A stretch of 64,000 nt of DNA. Origin: Kangiellaceae bacterium. GTDB taxonomy: Bacteria; Pseudomonadota; Gammaproteobacteria; Enterobacterales; Kangiellaceae. Each line of letters opens with the position of its first letter. Position 1 is the first letter of the stretch. The notes under the pieces are model-generated. The model made no database searches. It saw only the letters and a list, made by a program, of their open reading frames with translations, and had not been told where the DNA came from. Where the stretch lies: assembly GCA_013373015.1 (NCBI GenBank), contig JABXIQ010000002.1, positions 1 through 64,000 of the forward strand. Direction: 5' to 3'. Below are positions 8,383 to 17,811 of the stretch, in pieces. A program made the translations under genes and the position numbers.

Positions 8383-10488
8383 TTAAACACCGACCCCTGA
8401 AGCAATATTGGCTTCAGGGAAACGTCTTAAGGTGCGCAAAATATACTGGTTATTAGGTTCTTTCTGCAAGGCTTTTTGCCAAATTTGCCTAGCCTGGTCT
8501 TTTTGATCGAGCATCCACAAAACTTCACCCAGGTGAGCTGCTATTTCAGCGGCAGGAGTTTTGTCATAAGCTGATTGCAGGTAGGTTAAAGCGTTTTGTA
8601 AATTGCCCAAGCGATATTGTATCCAACCCATTGAATCTTGAATGGCACTACTTTCAGGGTCTTTTTGATAAGCGGCTTCGACTAATCGCTGAGCTTCCTC
8701 TAACGAACGGTTCATATCGGCTAGCGTATAACCCAAGGCATTCATTGCATCGATGTGATCTGGCTTGATGGTTAGAATTAAGCGCAAATCGCGCTCAAGT
8801 TGGGCATAATACCCCAAAGGTTCGCCAGCAAGGGCTTTATTATAAAGTAAATCTAAATCTTCAGGATTGCGTTGGCTTTCTTGCTCCAGCAGTTTATAAG
8901 CCAATAAATAGCTGTGACGGTTTTGCAAGAAACCAGCCGCCATTAAGCTTATCTCTTTTCGTAATTCAGCGCTTCTGGCGTTTAGTTGAAAGGTGTTAAC
9001 CGATGTTACAAATTGCTCCACCGATTGGCTTTGGTTGAGTAATTGCAACTGCAAATAATAGAGACTGCTATTGTCAGGTTCGATTTGTAAGGCGCTATTG
9101 ATACGACGTTGGGCAAGCTCGTATTGCTGTAATTGGGTCAAATAGTCGATTTCAAATTGTAATAGCCGTTGTTTATCGGCAAGACCAACGTTTCGTTGCG
9201 CTTGTTGCAGCGATTCTTGCCCGCGCTGCCATTGGCCTTGGTCAGCATATAACTGCGCTAACTGAGTTCTTGCTTTCAGATAATAATTACCGCGCGGAAC
9301 TTGTAGATAGCATTCAATGGCCAGATCATAGTCTTCATCGCGTAGAGCTGAGTCAGCGCAATAATAACTGCTAATATCAGGTTTGTAGTCTTGAGCAGTA
9401 AGCAGCGCAAAAAGTTCAGCGCTTTGCGGATATTGTTCTAGAGCATAATAACTGCCTGCCATTAAATACTTGGCTTGTAATGCGCTTGAGCTATCGACTT
9501 CCGTTTGCGGTGTATTGGCTAAAACGGTTTGAAATGCTTTGATCGCAGTTGAGTAACTTTTTTGGGTGTAAAGCAATTCAGCTAACCGAAAAGTTTGTTT
9601 TTGATTAAGAATATTTTGCGCTAACACTTGCTCAAAGTACTGCTCACGCTTATCTCTTGAATCCAGTAGCCAAGCCTCTCCTTTAAGCTCAATTGCTGAT
9701 AGAAAGGCTGGTTCCTGAGCTAAAGCGCTATCTAATAATTGGTGTATTAATTCGGTTTGTGCATCTGCATTTTCTGATTTGAGTAGAAAATATGCTTTCA
9801 CACAGGCTAACACTGGATTGGCGATCTTTGCTCGACTAGTTGTACTGCTTGAAGCCGAGTTTTTATTGTTTTGTTCATCAAAAAAACTAATAAAATCAAT
9901 ATCTTCTTGATAAGAACCCAGTTGAATAAGTTGATAGAGCTGCTCGTCTTTATTGCTTGGTAATAAGGGTAACAATCGTTCAAAGTCTTGTTCAGCTTGA
10001 GTATATTGTCGTAACGCCAAATGTGCCACTAAGGCCACTTTATGAACGCTGGCATCGTCGGGTGCGGCTTGTTGCCAAATGGTTACAGCCTGCAGCGCAT
10101 CTGCGTATTTCTTTTCCTGCAACGAAATTAAAGCCGCTTGTTTAGCCAGCGCAACACTGCTGGTTTTGTCGGCTGCATCAAGAAAATTACCTTGTGCAAC
10201 TTCAAATAATCCCTGCCTTTGCGCAATATCTGCTAAAAGGATACTGAAATACAATTGGCTTCTTTGATCTGGGTCGAGATGAGTGATATTTGGATGCCCA
10301 GATTTTATCGCCTCAGGTTGCGAATCAATAGCGATGGTTTGATGTTTAGTCGCGGTGCTACATGCGGTTAGCCCGCTTAATAATGTGCAACTCAATAACA
10401 GCAAGCAACCAACATGTCGCAGCGAAGAGGTGCGCTGAGAGTAAGTCTGCTTTATGTAGGTTGTTGGTGTAAGGGCTTTATGAGTCAT
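8383..10488 (-). CDS. TPR-repeat outer-membrane lipoprotein, LbcA-like
   Basis: A 701-residue protein with a signal peptide and lipobox LTAC (Cys about 43), followed by tetratricopeptide repeats over nearly the whole length; the last repeats, near NALGYTLADMNRSLEEA, are the clearest. The slot between hemA and lolB is that of P. aeruginosa PA4667 (LbcA), a lipoprotein scaffold that recruits the protease CtpA to degrade peptidoglycan hydrolases. Orthology is inferred from position and architecture. No CtpA gene is in the window; the S41 peptidase at 4089 is of a different type. The leader before the hydrophobic core is long (about 25 residues). Confidence 0.85.
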   Translation of the reverse strand: MTHKALTPTTYIKQTYSQRTSSLRHVGCLLLLSCTLLSGLTACSTATKHQTIAIDSQPEAIKSGHPNITHLDPDQRSQLYFSILLADIAQRQGLFEVAQGNFLDAADKTSSVALAKQAALISLQEKKYADALQAVTIWQQAAPDDASVHKVALVAHLALRQYTQAEQDFERLLPLLPSNKDEQLYQLIQLGSYQEDIDFISFFDEQNNKNSASSSTTSRAKIANPVLACVKAYFLLKSENADAQTELIHQLLDSALAQEPAFLSAIELKGEAWLLDSRDKREQYFEQVLAQNILNQKQTFRLAELLYTQKSYSTAIKAFQTVLANTPQTEVDSSSALQAKYLMAGSYYALEQYPQSAELFALLTAQDYKPDISSYYCADSALRDEDYDLAIECYLQVPRGNYYLKARTQLAQLYADQGQWQRGQESLQQAQRNVGLADKQRLLQFEIDYLTQLQQYELAQRRINSALQIEPDNSSLYYLQLQLLNQSQSVEQFVTSVNTFQLNARSAELRKEISLMAAGFLQNRHSYLLAYKLLEQESQRNPEDLDLLYNKALAGEPLGYYAQLERDLRLILTIKPDHIDAMNALGYTLADMNRSLEEAQRLVEAAYQKDPESSAIQDSMGWIQYRLGNLQNALTYLQSAYDKTPAAEIAAHLGEVLWMLDQKDQARQIWQKALQKEPNNQYILRTLRRFPEANIASGVGV

Positions 10489-10812
10489 TTGTGATGAGTG
10501 TTGAAACTTCCTGTCAAATTAGAGCTATTGAATTGGCCAAGGGCATATCGCCCGTTTCAAGGTATTAGCGTTATTGTCCTAAAGTGTTGCATCTATTCGT
10601 TAAGATTAGCAGGAAAACAGCTTTATTACAGAGAAATCGTTATCTTTTAACGAATTTTTAAGATTAGCGGTGAGTAAAAGGCGGTGTTATAATTCGCGCC
10701 TATTTATAAGCCATTGATAGTTTGAAGCCTGTTTGATAACGACAAAGATGTCAGTGTTGTGTCGTTTTGAACAGTTTTTTGCTGGGCGCTCGTAACACAC
10801 ATATCTAATACT
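10489..10812. other. Divergent promoter region between the TPR lipoprotein gene and hemA
   Basis: No gene is seen in this 324-nt gap. It holds the hemA -10 box at 10688-10693 and a 7-bp hairpin (AACGACA / TGTCGTT, 10738-10766) in the hemA leader. The hemA ATG has no recognisable Shine-Dalgarno sequence in the 20 nt before it. Confidence 0.6.
10688..10693 (+). promoter_or_regulatory. -10 box of the hemA-prfA-prmC operon
   Basis: GTGTTATAATTCGCGCC contains a consensus TATAAT with a GC-rich discriminator. The region 17-18 nt upstream has no good -35. The leader is about 115 nt. Confidence 0.5.
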
Positions 10813-12120
10813 ATGTCATTGATTGCATTAGGAATTAACCACAAAACAGCCCCTGTTGAGGTGCGTGAAAAAGCAGCGTTTGCGGACCACGAACTGGCAG
10901 AAATGATGGCTGAGCTCAGTCATGCTTTGCACAGCTGTGAAGTGGCGATCTTGTCAACGTGCAATCGGGTTGAGTTTTATTTGGCAAGCACTGAACTGAA
11001 CGATCAACAATTAATAGAACTCACATTACGTTGGATAGAAGGTAAAAAGCAACTTCAGCAGGATCTACAACCTTACGTTTACACCTATCTTGAACAGGAT
11101 GCAGTTTTACACCTAATGCGTGTGGCGAGTGGTCTTGATTCGATGGTGTTGGGCGAGCCGCAAATTTTGGGACAGCTTAAAGCGGTTTATCAAAAGGCGC
11201 GTCGAGCTGGTAGCATCGCTCAAGTGTTAGAGCGTTTGTTTCAAAAAGCATTTTCGGCGGCCAAGCGAGTACGTCATGAAACAGAAATTGGCACAAATCC
11301 AGTCTCAGTGGCGTATGCTGCGGTTAGTTTAGCTAAACATATTTTCGCCGATTTCTCTCAGTTGAGCGTGTTGTTTGTGGGAGCTGGTGAAACTATTGAG
11401 TTAGCGGCAAGACATTTGCAGCAGCAGAATGTGGCTAAGATGATTATGGCCAACCGAACCTTAGCAAATGGACAAAAGCTCGCTAATGAAATTGCCAAAT
11501 CGGAAGCCGATACCAGTTATAAAGCGATTGGACTAGAAGCTATACCGCATTATTTACCGCAGGCTGATATTGTGATTTCTTCAACTGGCAGTATGTTGCC
11601 GATTATTGGGCAAGGTATGGTTGAATCAGCCATTAAGCAACGTCGTCGTAAAAGCATGTTTATGGTCGATTTGGCGGTGCCGCGAGATATTGAAAGTTCA
11701 GTTGCCAAGTTGGATGACGTCTATTTATATACGGTAGATGATTTAGAAGGCGTGATCCAAGAAAATATGCAAGCGCGTCAACAAGCGGCAGAACAGGCAG
11801 AAGTGATATTGCAAGAGTTCGTTGCTGAGTTTAGCCGATGGCAAGCTGGTCGCGAGAAACACGATACGGTGCGTGAATTAAGGCAAAAGTTTGCTACTAT
11901 TGCGCACAATGAGCTAGAGCGTGCCAAGGCGCTGGTTGCGGTCAATAACGGTGATGAAGCTGGACCAAGCCAACAAGAAGCGGAAAAAGCTTTAGAAGAG
12001 TTAACCCATCGTTTGATGAAGAAGTTTTTACATCAGCCTTTAGTATGGTTGCGTCAAGATCACGATGAACTGGATACCCATAAAATAACTCGCGAGTTAT
12101 TTGATTTGGATAATGATTAA
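10813..12120 (+). CDS. hemA: Glutamyl-tRNA reductase
   Basis: Reduces Glu-tRNA(Glu) to glutamate-1-semialdehyde with NADPH, the first step of C5 tetrapyrrole synthesis. The 435-residue protein opens GINHKTAPVEVREK. The catalytic Cys is Cys50 in LSTCNR, an NADP-binding domain follows (VLFVGAGETIELAARHL, about 190), and the C-terminus is a dimerisation helix. It is first in an operon with prfA (26-nt gap) and prmC, an order widely conserved. The ATG lacks a visible ribosome binding site. Confidence 0.98.
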   Translation: MSLIALGINHKTAPVEVREKAAFADHELAEMMAELSHALHSCEVAILSTCNRVEFYLASTELNDQQLIELTLRWIEGKKQLQQDLQPYVYTYLEQDAVLHLMRVASGLDSMVLGEPQILGQLKAVYQKARRAGSIAQVLERLFQKAFSAAKRVRHETEIGTNPVSVAYAAVSLAKHIFADFSQLSVLFVGAGETIELAARHLQQQNVAKMIMANRTLANGQKLANEIAKSEADTSYKAIGLEAIPHYLPQADIVISSTGSMLPIIGQGMVESAIKQRRRKSMFMVDLAVPRDIESSVAKLDDVYLYTVDDLEGVIQENMQARQQAAEQAEVILQEFVAEFSRWQAGREKHDTVRELRQKFATIAHNELERAKALVAVNNGDEAGPSQQEAEKALEELTHRLMKKFLHQPLVWLRQDHDELDTHKITRELFDLDND

Positions 12121-12146
12121 AAACCTAAAAAGTAAGTAAATACAAT

Positions 12147-13241
12147 ATGTTACAAGATACTGTTGCTGGAAAATTAGAAGGGTTGGTTGAGCGTCACGAA
12201 GAGATTAGTGCTTTGCTGGGTGATCCGAGTGTCATTTCCGATCAAAATAAATTTCGTGATTTGTCGAAAGAGTATTCGCAACTTGAAGAAGTAGTAACTA
12301 GCTTCCAAAAATATCAACAAGCGGTTGAAAGCTTAGAAACTGCTGAAGAGATGCTTAAAGATGATGATCCTGATATGCGTGAAATGGCGCAAGAGGAGCT
12401 GAAAGAAGCCAAGGCTTTGATTGAGCAGTTAGAAGTTGAGTTGCAAAAATTATTATTGCCACGTGATCCAAACGATTCTAAGAATACCTTTTTGGAGATC
12501 CGTGCTGGAACAGGTGGTGATGAGGCAGCGATTTTTGCGGGTGATTTGTTCCGTATGTACAGTAAATACGCCGAGAAAAAGCGTTGGCAGGTTGAGATTA
12601 TTAGCGAAAATCAAGGTGAGCATGGCGGTTATAAAGAGATCATTGTGCGTATTATTGGGGATGGGGCTTATTCTCGCTTGAAGTTTGAATCGGGTGCACA
12701 TCGTGTGCAACGAGTTCCAGAAACTGAGTCGCAAGGTCGAATTCATACCTCAGCTTGTACCGTTGTGATCATGCCAGAAGCGGATGAAGTGGATGCAATT
12801 GAGATTAACCCTGCGGATTTGAAGGTTGATACTTTCCGAGCTTCGGGAGCTGGTGGTCAGCACGTGAATAAAACAGACTCAGCCATTCGAATTACCCATT
12901 TGCCTACAGGGGTAGTGGTTGAGTGCCAAGACGAGCGTTCGCAACATAAAAATCGGGCTAAAGCAATGTCGGTACTACAAGCGCGTTTGCAGGCGGCAGA
13001 AGAGGCTAAAGCGCAATCGGAGCAAACCGAAATGCGTCGCAACTTGGTAGGAACGGGTGATCGCTCCGATCGTATTCGTACCTATAATTTCCCGCAAGGT
13101 CGTATGACTGACCATAGAATTAATTTAACTCTCTATAAACTTGATGAAGTGATGGAAGGTGATATTGATCAAATCGTTGAGCCATTGATTCAAGAGCATC
13201 AAGCCGATCAATTGGCTGCATTATCAGAACAAAACGGCTAA
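12147..13241 (+). CDS. prfA: Peptide chain release factor 1
   Basis: Recognises UAA and UAG stops and triggers peptide release. In the 364-residue protein the codon-recognition tripeptide is PET (residues 191-193, the RF1 PxT motif) and the hydrolysis motif is GAGGQ (Gln about 238), the target of PrmC methylation. The gene for that methylase follows directly. The length is normal. Confidence 0.98.
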   Translation: MLQDTVAGKLEGLVERHEEISALLGDPSVISDQNKFRDLSKEYSQLEEVVTSFQKYQQAVESLETAEEMLKDDDPDMREMAQEELKEAKALIEQLEVELQKLLLPRDPNDSKNTFLEIRAGTGGDEAAIFAGDLFRMYSKYAEKKRWQVEIISENQGEHGGYKEIIVRIIGDGAYSRLKFESGAHRVQRVPETESQGRIHTSACTVVIMPEADEVDAIEINPADLKVDTFRASGAGGQHVNKTDSAIRITHLPTGVVVECQDERSQHKNRAKAMSVLQARLQAAEEAKAQSEQTEMRRNLVGTGDRSDRIRTYNFPQGRMTDHRINLTLYKLDEVMEGDIDQIVEPLIQEHQADQLAALSEQNG

Positions 13242-13303
13242 TTACTGATAGTGAATAGTGATAAAGGCCTGCTGATTAAAAAATTGTACAAGGACAGGGT
13301 TAT

Positions 13304-14155
13304 ATGGAAGGTAGCATAAGTCAGCAACTAACCGAGGCGATCAATCTTTTATCAGGTCATTCAAGCATTGATAATCCTCGTCTAGACAGTGAGTTATTAC
13401 TCGCTCACTGTCTGCAAAAAGATAGAAGCTGGCTCAAGGTTTGGCCTGAGCGTGAACTTAGTCAACAGCAAATTTCTGCTTTTCATGAGTTATTGGCGCG
13501 TCGTAAACAAGGTGAGCCGATAGCTTATATTCTTGGCTACAAAGACTTCTGGACGCTGACCTTAAAAGTCACTGCAGATACCTTGGTTCCAAGGCCTGAA
13601 ACCGAAACATTGGTTGAACAAGCGTTACTGAAAATTAGTACGCAATCCGAAGCCAAAACGCATGTGGTTGATCTGGGAACAGGAAGTGGATCTATTGCTT
13701 TGGCGATAGCCAGTGAAAGACCTTACGCTAAGGTCTTTGCGGTAGAGTTTAGCCTACCAGCTTTACGGATTGCTCAAGAAAATGCTCAGCAAAATCAAAT
13801 AGATAATGTTGAAATGATACATGGCTCATGGCTCGAAAATTGGTCTTATGGTGAGTTAGATGTGATCGTTAGCAATCCTCCTTATGTAGAAGAGGGGGAT
13901 CCTCACTTACACCATTTAACCTATGAGCCCTATCAAGCGCTGGTGGCAGGTGAGCAAGGTTTGGCTGATATTAAAACGATAACCCAGCAAGCGGTTAGTT
14001 GTCTTAAATCAGGTGGTTGGTTGATGTTTGAGCATGGTTACGATCAGGCTCTAAAAGTGCAGGCAATTTTAACAGAGAATGGTTTTTGCCGCGTGCAATC
14101 AGTGAATGATCTAGCGGGACAAAATCGCGTCACTTTTGGGCAATATTTGCCATAA
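13304..14155 (+). CDS. prmC: Release factor glutamine methyltransferase
   Basis: N5-methylates the Gln of the GGQ motif in RF1 and RF2. The 283-residue protein has a helical N-terminal substrate domain and a Rossmann methyltransferase domain with DLGTGSGSIALA (about 123-134) and the catalytic NPPY at 191-194. It is last in hemA-prfA-prmC. A weak stem (CTCA/TGAG) with a T run lies about 15-30 nt after the stop. Confidence 0.97.
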   Translation: MEGSISQQLTEAINLLSGHSSIDNPRLDSELLLAHCLQKDRSWLKVWPERELSQQQISAFHELLARRKQGEPIAYILGYKDFWTLTLKVTADTLVPRPETETLVEQALLKISTQSEAKTHVVDLGTGSGSIALAIASERPYAKVFAVEFSLPALRIAQENAQQNQIDNVEMIHGSWLENWSYGELDVIVSNPPYVEEGDPHLHHLTYEPYQALVAGEQGLADIKTITQQAVSCLKSGGWLMFEHGYDQALKVQAILTENGFCRVQSVNDLAGQNRVTFGQYLP

Positions 14156-14615
14156 TTTGCTATTTCCTCAGTGGTGTGAGCATTTTTTACTCCTGTTAGT
14201 TCATCAATCGTTAAAATTCCTTAAAAAATAATGAATTACATACATTTCTAGGGAATTATCTGATAAAACTAGGGTCTACTAGTGTGTTGCTGGTGGCTGA
14301 TGGTGCTATCTTATTATTTGATTAAATGCGCACATTCAGTGATCAATTCATAATGACCTGGCATGAGGTTTATTGTTGACTGCTTCGTTAGTTTTGTTGT
14401 GGTACTTATCAAAACCATAAAAAAGTGTCATTGATTGAGTTTTAGGCTTGCTCACTATGGCTAGTATTGTTAGAGTAGCGCGATTGTTTTTTTATTTGCC
14501 TAGATATAGCGTTAGCCCCTATAAATAAAGGCTTCTAGCGTGAAATTTCAACCAGCATTTATCAATAGACATAATTTGATTTTTTAGAATTTTTATTATC
14601 AGGATTTTTCCGTAG
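14156..14615. other. Intergenic region before mreB
   Basis: No ORF or known RNA is recognised in this 460-nt gap. It contains a weak terminator-like hairpin after prmC and a probable mreB promoter near 14496-14525. The rest is AT-rich and unexplained; the length suggests complex control of the shape operon. Confidence 0.5.
14496..14525 (+). promoter_or_regulatory. Candidate mreB promoter
   Basis: TTGCCT (-35), an 18-nt spacer and TATAAA (-10) lie about 90 nt upstream of the mreB ATG. It is a moderate match to the sigma-70 consensus. Confidence 0.4.
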
Positions 14616-15659
<1,044 letters not shown>

Positions 15660-15677
15660 TTGATATGAGTGGTTTTT

Positions 15678-15709
15678 GCAAAATCGGGCTGGTTAGGGCC
15701 CGTTTTTGC
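15678..15709 (+). terminator. Hairpin with U-tract between mreB and mreC (probable attenuating terminator)
   Basis: GCAAAA-t-CGGGC pairs with GCCCG-t-TTTTGC around an 8-nt loop and includes a T5 run. No mreC promoter is evident after it, so read-through is expected. This could set the MreB to MreCD ratio. Confidence 0.6.
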
Positions 15710-15756
15710 ATTCTAGCTAATAAGAAATAAGAAAATGAAGAAATAGGAGCAAGGTC

Positions 15757-16662
15757 ATCAAGAATATATTCACCCAAGGCCCATCTTTGATCATTCAGCT
15801 GTTCATGGCGCTGGTGGTTTCGAGCGTGTTGATGGTTTTGGATTATCGTTTTGGTTATCTTGATTCTGCGCGCAAGACAGTTTCTACCGTGTTAACGCCT
15901 GTTTATTATTTGGCAAACTTGCCAAATGAAGTAGCTTCGTGGGCGGATGATAATATTGTTAGTCGTAATGATTTGCAGGATGAAAACCGCCGCCTAAAAG
16001 ATGAAGTTTTAATCTTAAAAGCGCAAAATCAAAGGTTGGTAGGATTGGAGTCTGAAAATGGACGATTGCGGGCCTTGCTGGGATCCGCCAGAAACCTGCG
16101 TGGTCAACGGCTCGTAGCTGAAGTTTTGAATGTTGATGCCAGCAAATTTACCAATGGTTTGATTATTAATAAAGGAGCCAATCACGGCGTATTTGTTGGA
16201 CAAGCTGTGGTAGATGCCGATGGGGTAATGGGGCAAATCACGCAGGTTTCTAATATTACCAGCCGCATGGTGTTGCTTAATGACCCCAAACACGCCATCC
16301 CTGTGCGCGATGATCGCAATGGTGTTAGAGCAATAGCGCAGGGTAATGGTCAATCTTTATATTTAAGACACTTACCCAATACAGTTGATATTCAAGAAGG
16401 TGACTTGTTGTTAAGCTCTGGTTTGGGCGAGAAATTTCCCGATGGCTATCCTGTGGCAAAAGTGATCTCAGTAACCAAACAAACCACTCAGCCTTATGCT
16501 GAAATATTAGCAGAGCCTACTGCCAATATTAACACCGCCGATCACGTCTTGCTGTTATGGCCTTATCGTGCAAATGAACCATCTTCTTTTTCAAAAGAGC
16601 CGCAAGCGCCTGAGTTGGAAGACAATTCTGAAACTGTGCAGGGAGTTGTGGATGAAAACTAA
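15757..16662 (+). CDS. mreC: Rod-shape determining protein MreC, apparently starting at an ATC codon
   Basis: Periplasmic scaffold of the elongasome: an N-terminal transmembrane helix (about 14-30), a coiled coil (about 70-110) and beta-domains (about 120-275). The track starts at TTG 15787, which would remove the conserved MreC leader. Reading upstream in frame gives (I)KNIFTQGPSLIIQLFMA, which aligns residue for residue with E. coli MKPIFSRGPSLQIRLILA. The position of Met1 is ATC at 15757, preceded by AGGAG with 7-nt spacing. The in-frame stop is at 15736, and no ATG, GTG or TTG exists between it and 15787. A non-canonical AUC start is therefore likely. The 3' end overlaps mreD by 11 nt. 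Confidence 0.93.
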   Translation: MKNIFTQGPSLIIQLFMALVVSSVLMVLDYRFGYLDSARKTVSTVLTPVYYLANLPNEVASWADDNIVSRNDLQDENRRLKDEVLILKAQNQRLVGLESENGRLRALLGSARNLRGQRLVAEVLNVDASKFTNGLIINKGANHGVFVGQAVVDADGVMGQITQVSNITSRMVLLNDPKHAIPVRDDRNGVRAIAQGNGQSLYLRHLPNTVDIQEGDLLLSSGLGEKFPDGYPVAKVISVTKQTTQPYAEILAEPTANINTADHVLLLWPYRANEPSSFSKEPQAPELEDNSETVQGVVDEN

Positions 16663-17140
16663 AAGCAAGCACGCAAGTTGGGTGATATATTTATCACTAA
16701 TAATTGCCTTGATTCTAAGTATTTTCCCTTTGCCTGAGGCTTGGCAAGCTTATAGACCCAGTTGGTTGTTATTGGTGGTTAGCTATTGGGCCATCGCATT
16801 ATCATATCGTTTTGGCTTGTTGTGGGCTTTCGTGTGGGGACTTATGCTAGATGCGCTCCTCGGAACCACTTTAGGGCTGCATAGTTTCGCCTTGTGCGTA
16901 GTGGTATTTATTGTACACCTCAATCACAAGCGGATCCGTTTATTTCCACATTGGAAGCAAGCTCTAACTATGGGTTCGTTAAGTGTATTGTATTTAGCGA
17001 TTGTTTTGTGGTTATCACGTTTAACAGGTAAGCCAGCACCAGATTGGGACTATTGGTTTGCAGCGCTGATTAATGCTGTTTTGTGGCCTTGGTTATTTAT
17101 TTTATTGCGTGATCTTAGGCGTTATTTTAAGGTCGTTTAA
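16652..17140 (+). CDS. mreD: Rod-shape determining protein MreD
   Basis: A 162-residue inner-membrane protein of the elongasome with about five transmembrane helices. The track ORF starts too early inside mreC. The ATG at 16652 overlaps the mreC stop by 11 nt, has GGGAG about 9 nt upstream and gives MKTKSKHASWVIYLSL, a normal MreD N-terminus. The overlap implies translational coupling with mreC. Confidence 0.93.
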   Translation: MKTKSKHASWVIYLSLIIALILSIFPLPEAWQAYRPSWLLLVVSYWAIALSYRFGLLWAFVWGLMLDALLGTTLGLHSFALCVVVFIVHLNHKRIRLFPHWKQALTMGSLSVLYLAIVLWLSRLTGKPAPDWDYWFAALINAVLWPWLFILLRDLRRYFKVV

Positions 17141-17202
17141 TTGCAGAACAGCAATGCTTTGATATTAACCTCAGGTTTAATACTAAAATTTAGAGAGTGA
17201 TC

Positions 17203-17796
17203 ATGGCGCAATTTGAATCAATATATTTAGCTTCCAGCTCGCCGAGGCGCAAGGAATTACTGAAACAGCTAGGAGTTTCTTTTGAGCTTATCACCAATCA
17301 GTTTGATGAAACTCCTTTCGATAAAGAAAGTCCTGCTGAGTATGTGAAACGCCTTGCAATTGGCAAAGCACGCTCAGCAATGACGCACCCAGACTATTCA
17401 AAATCGATTCCTATTTTGGGCGCAGATACCATTGTTGTGCTAGAGGGAGAGCTACTGGGAAAGCCTAAAGATATCCAAGATGCACGACTCACCTTACGTT
17501 CTTTGGCGGGTAAAAAACATCAGGTGTTTACCAGCGTAGCTTTGTGTCTTGGCGAAGAAGCTATTGAAAAGACCGCCTCTAGTGAAGTTCAGTTTGCTCG
17601 TCTAACGGATCGGCAGATTGATGCCTATTGCGCAACAGGCGAACCGTTTGGTAAAGCAGGTTCATATGCTATTCAGGGTGCTGCTGCTAGCTTTATTAGT
17701 ATGATGAGCGGTAGTTATACTGGAGTAGTGGGTTTACCATTGTACGAAACCAGCTTGCTATTAGAGCAAATGCAGGTTAAATATCTATTATCATAA
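17203..17796 (+). CDS. maf: Maf-family nucleoside triphosphate pyrophosphatase (YhdE type)
   Basis: Hydrolyses dTTP/UTP and modified nucleotides to monophosphates, a house-cleaning role linked to septum control. The 197-residue protein has ASSSPRRKELL (phosphate loop), the catalytic GADTIVV, and the C-terminal YAIQGAAASFI. ATG 17203 is preferred over the in-frame GTG at 17197 because it is preceded by AGAGAG and gives the family start. It lies between mreD and rng, as E. coli yhdE does. Confidence 0.95.
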   Translation: MAQFESIYLASSSPRRKELLKQLGVSFELITNQFDETPFDKESPAEYVKRLAIGKARSAMTHPDYSKSIPILGADTIVVLEGELLGKPKDIQDARLTLRSLAGKKHQVFTSVALCLGEEAIEKTASSEVQFARLTDRQIDAYCATGEPFGKAGSYAIQGAAASFISMMSGSYTGVVGLPLYETSLLLEQMQVKYLLS

Positions 17797-17811
17797 TTGA
17801 ATAATGAAACG

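Noticed and set aside
14508-14520. GCGTTAGCC resembling an integron R box before mreB
   Set aside because: It does not fit GTTRRRY and has no partner box or fold; chance match.
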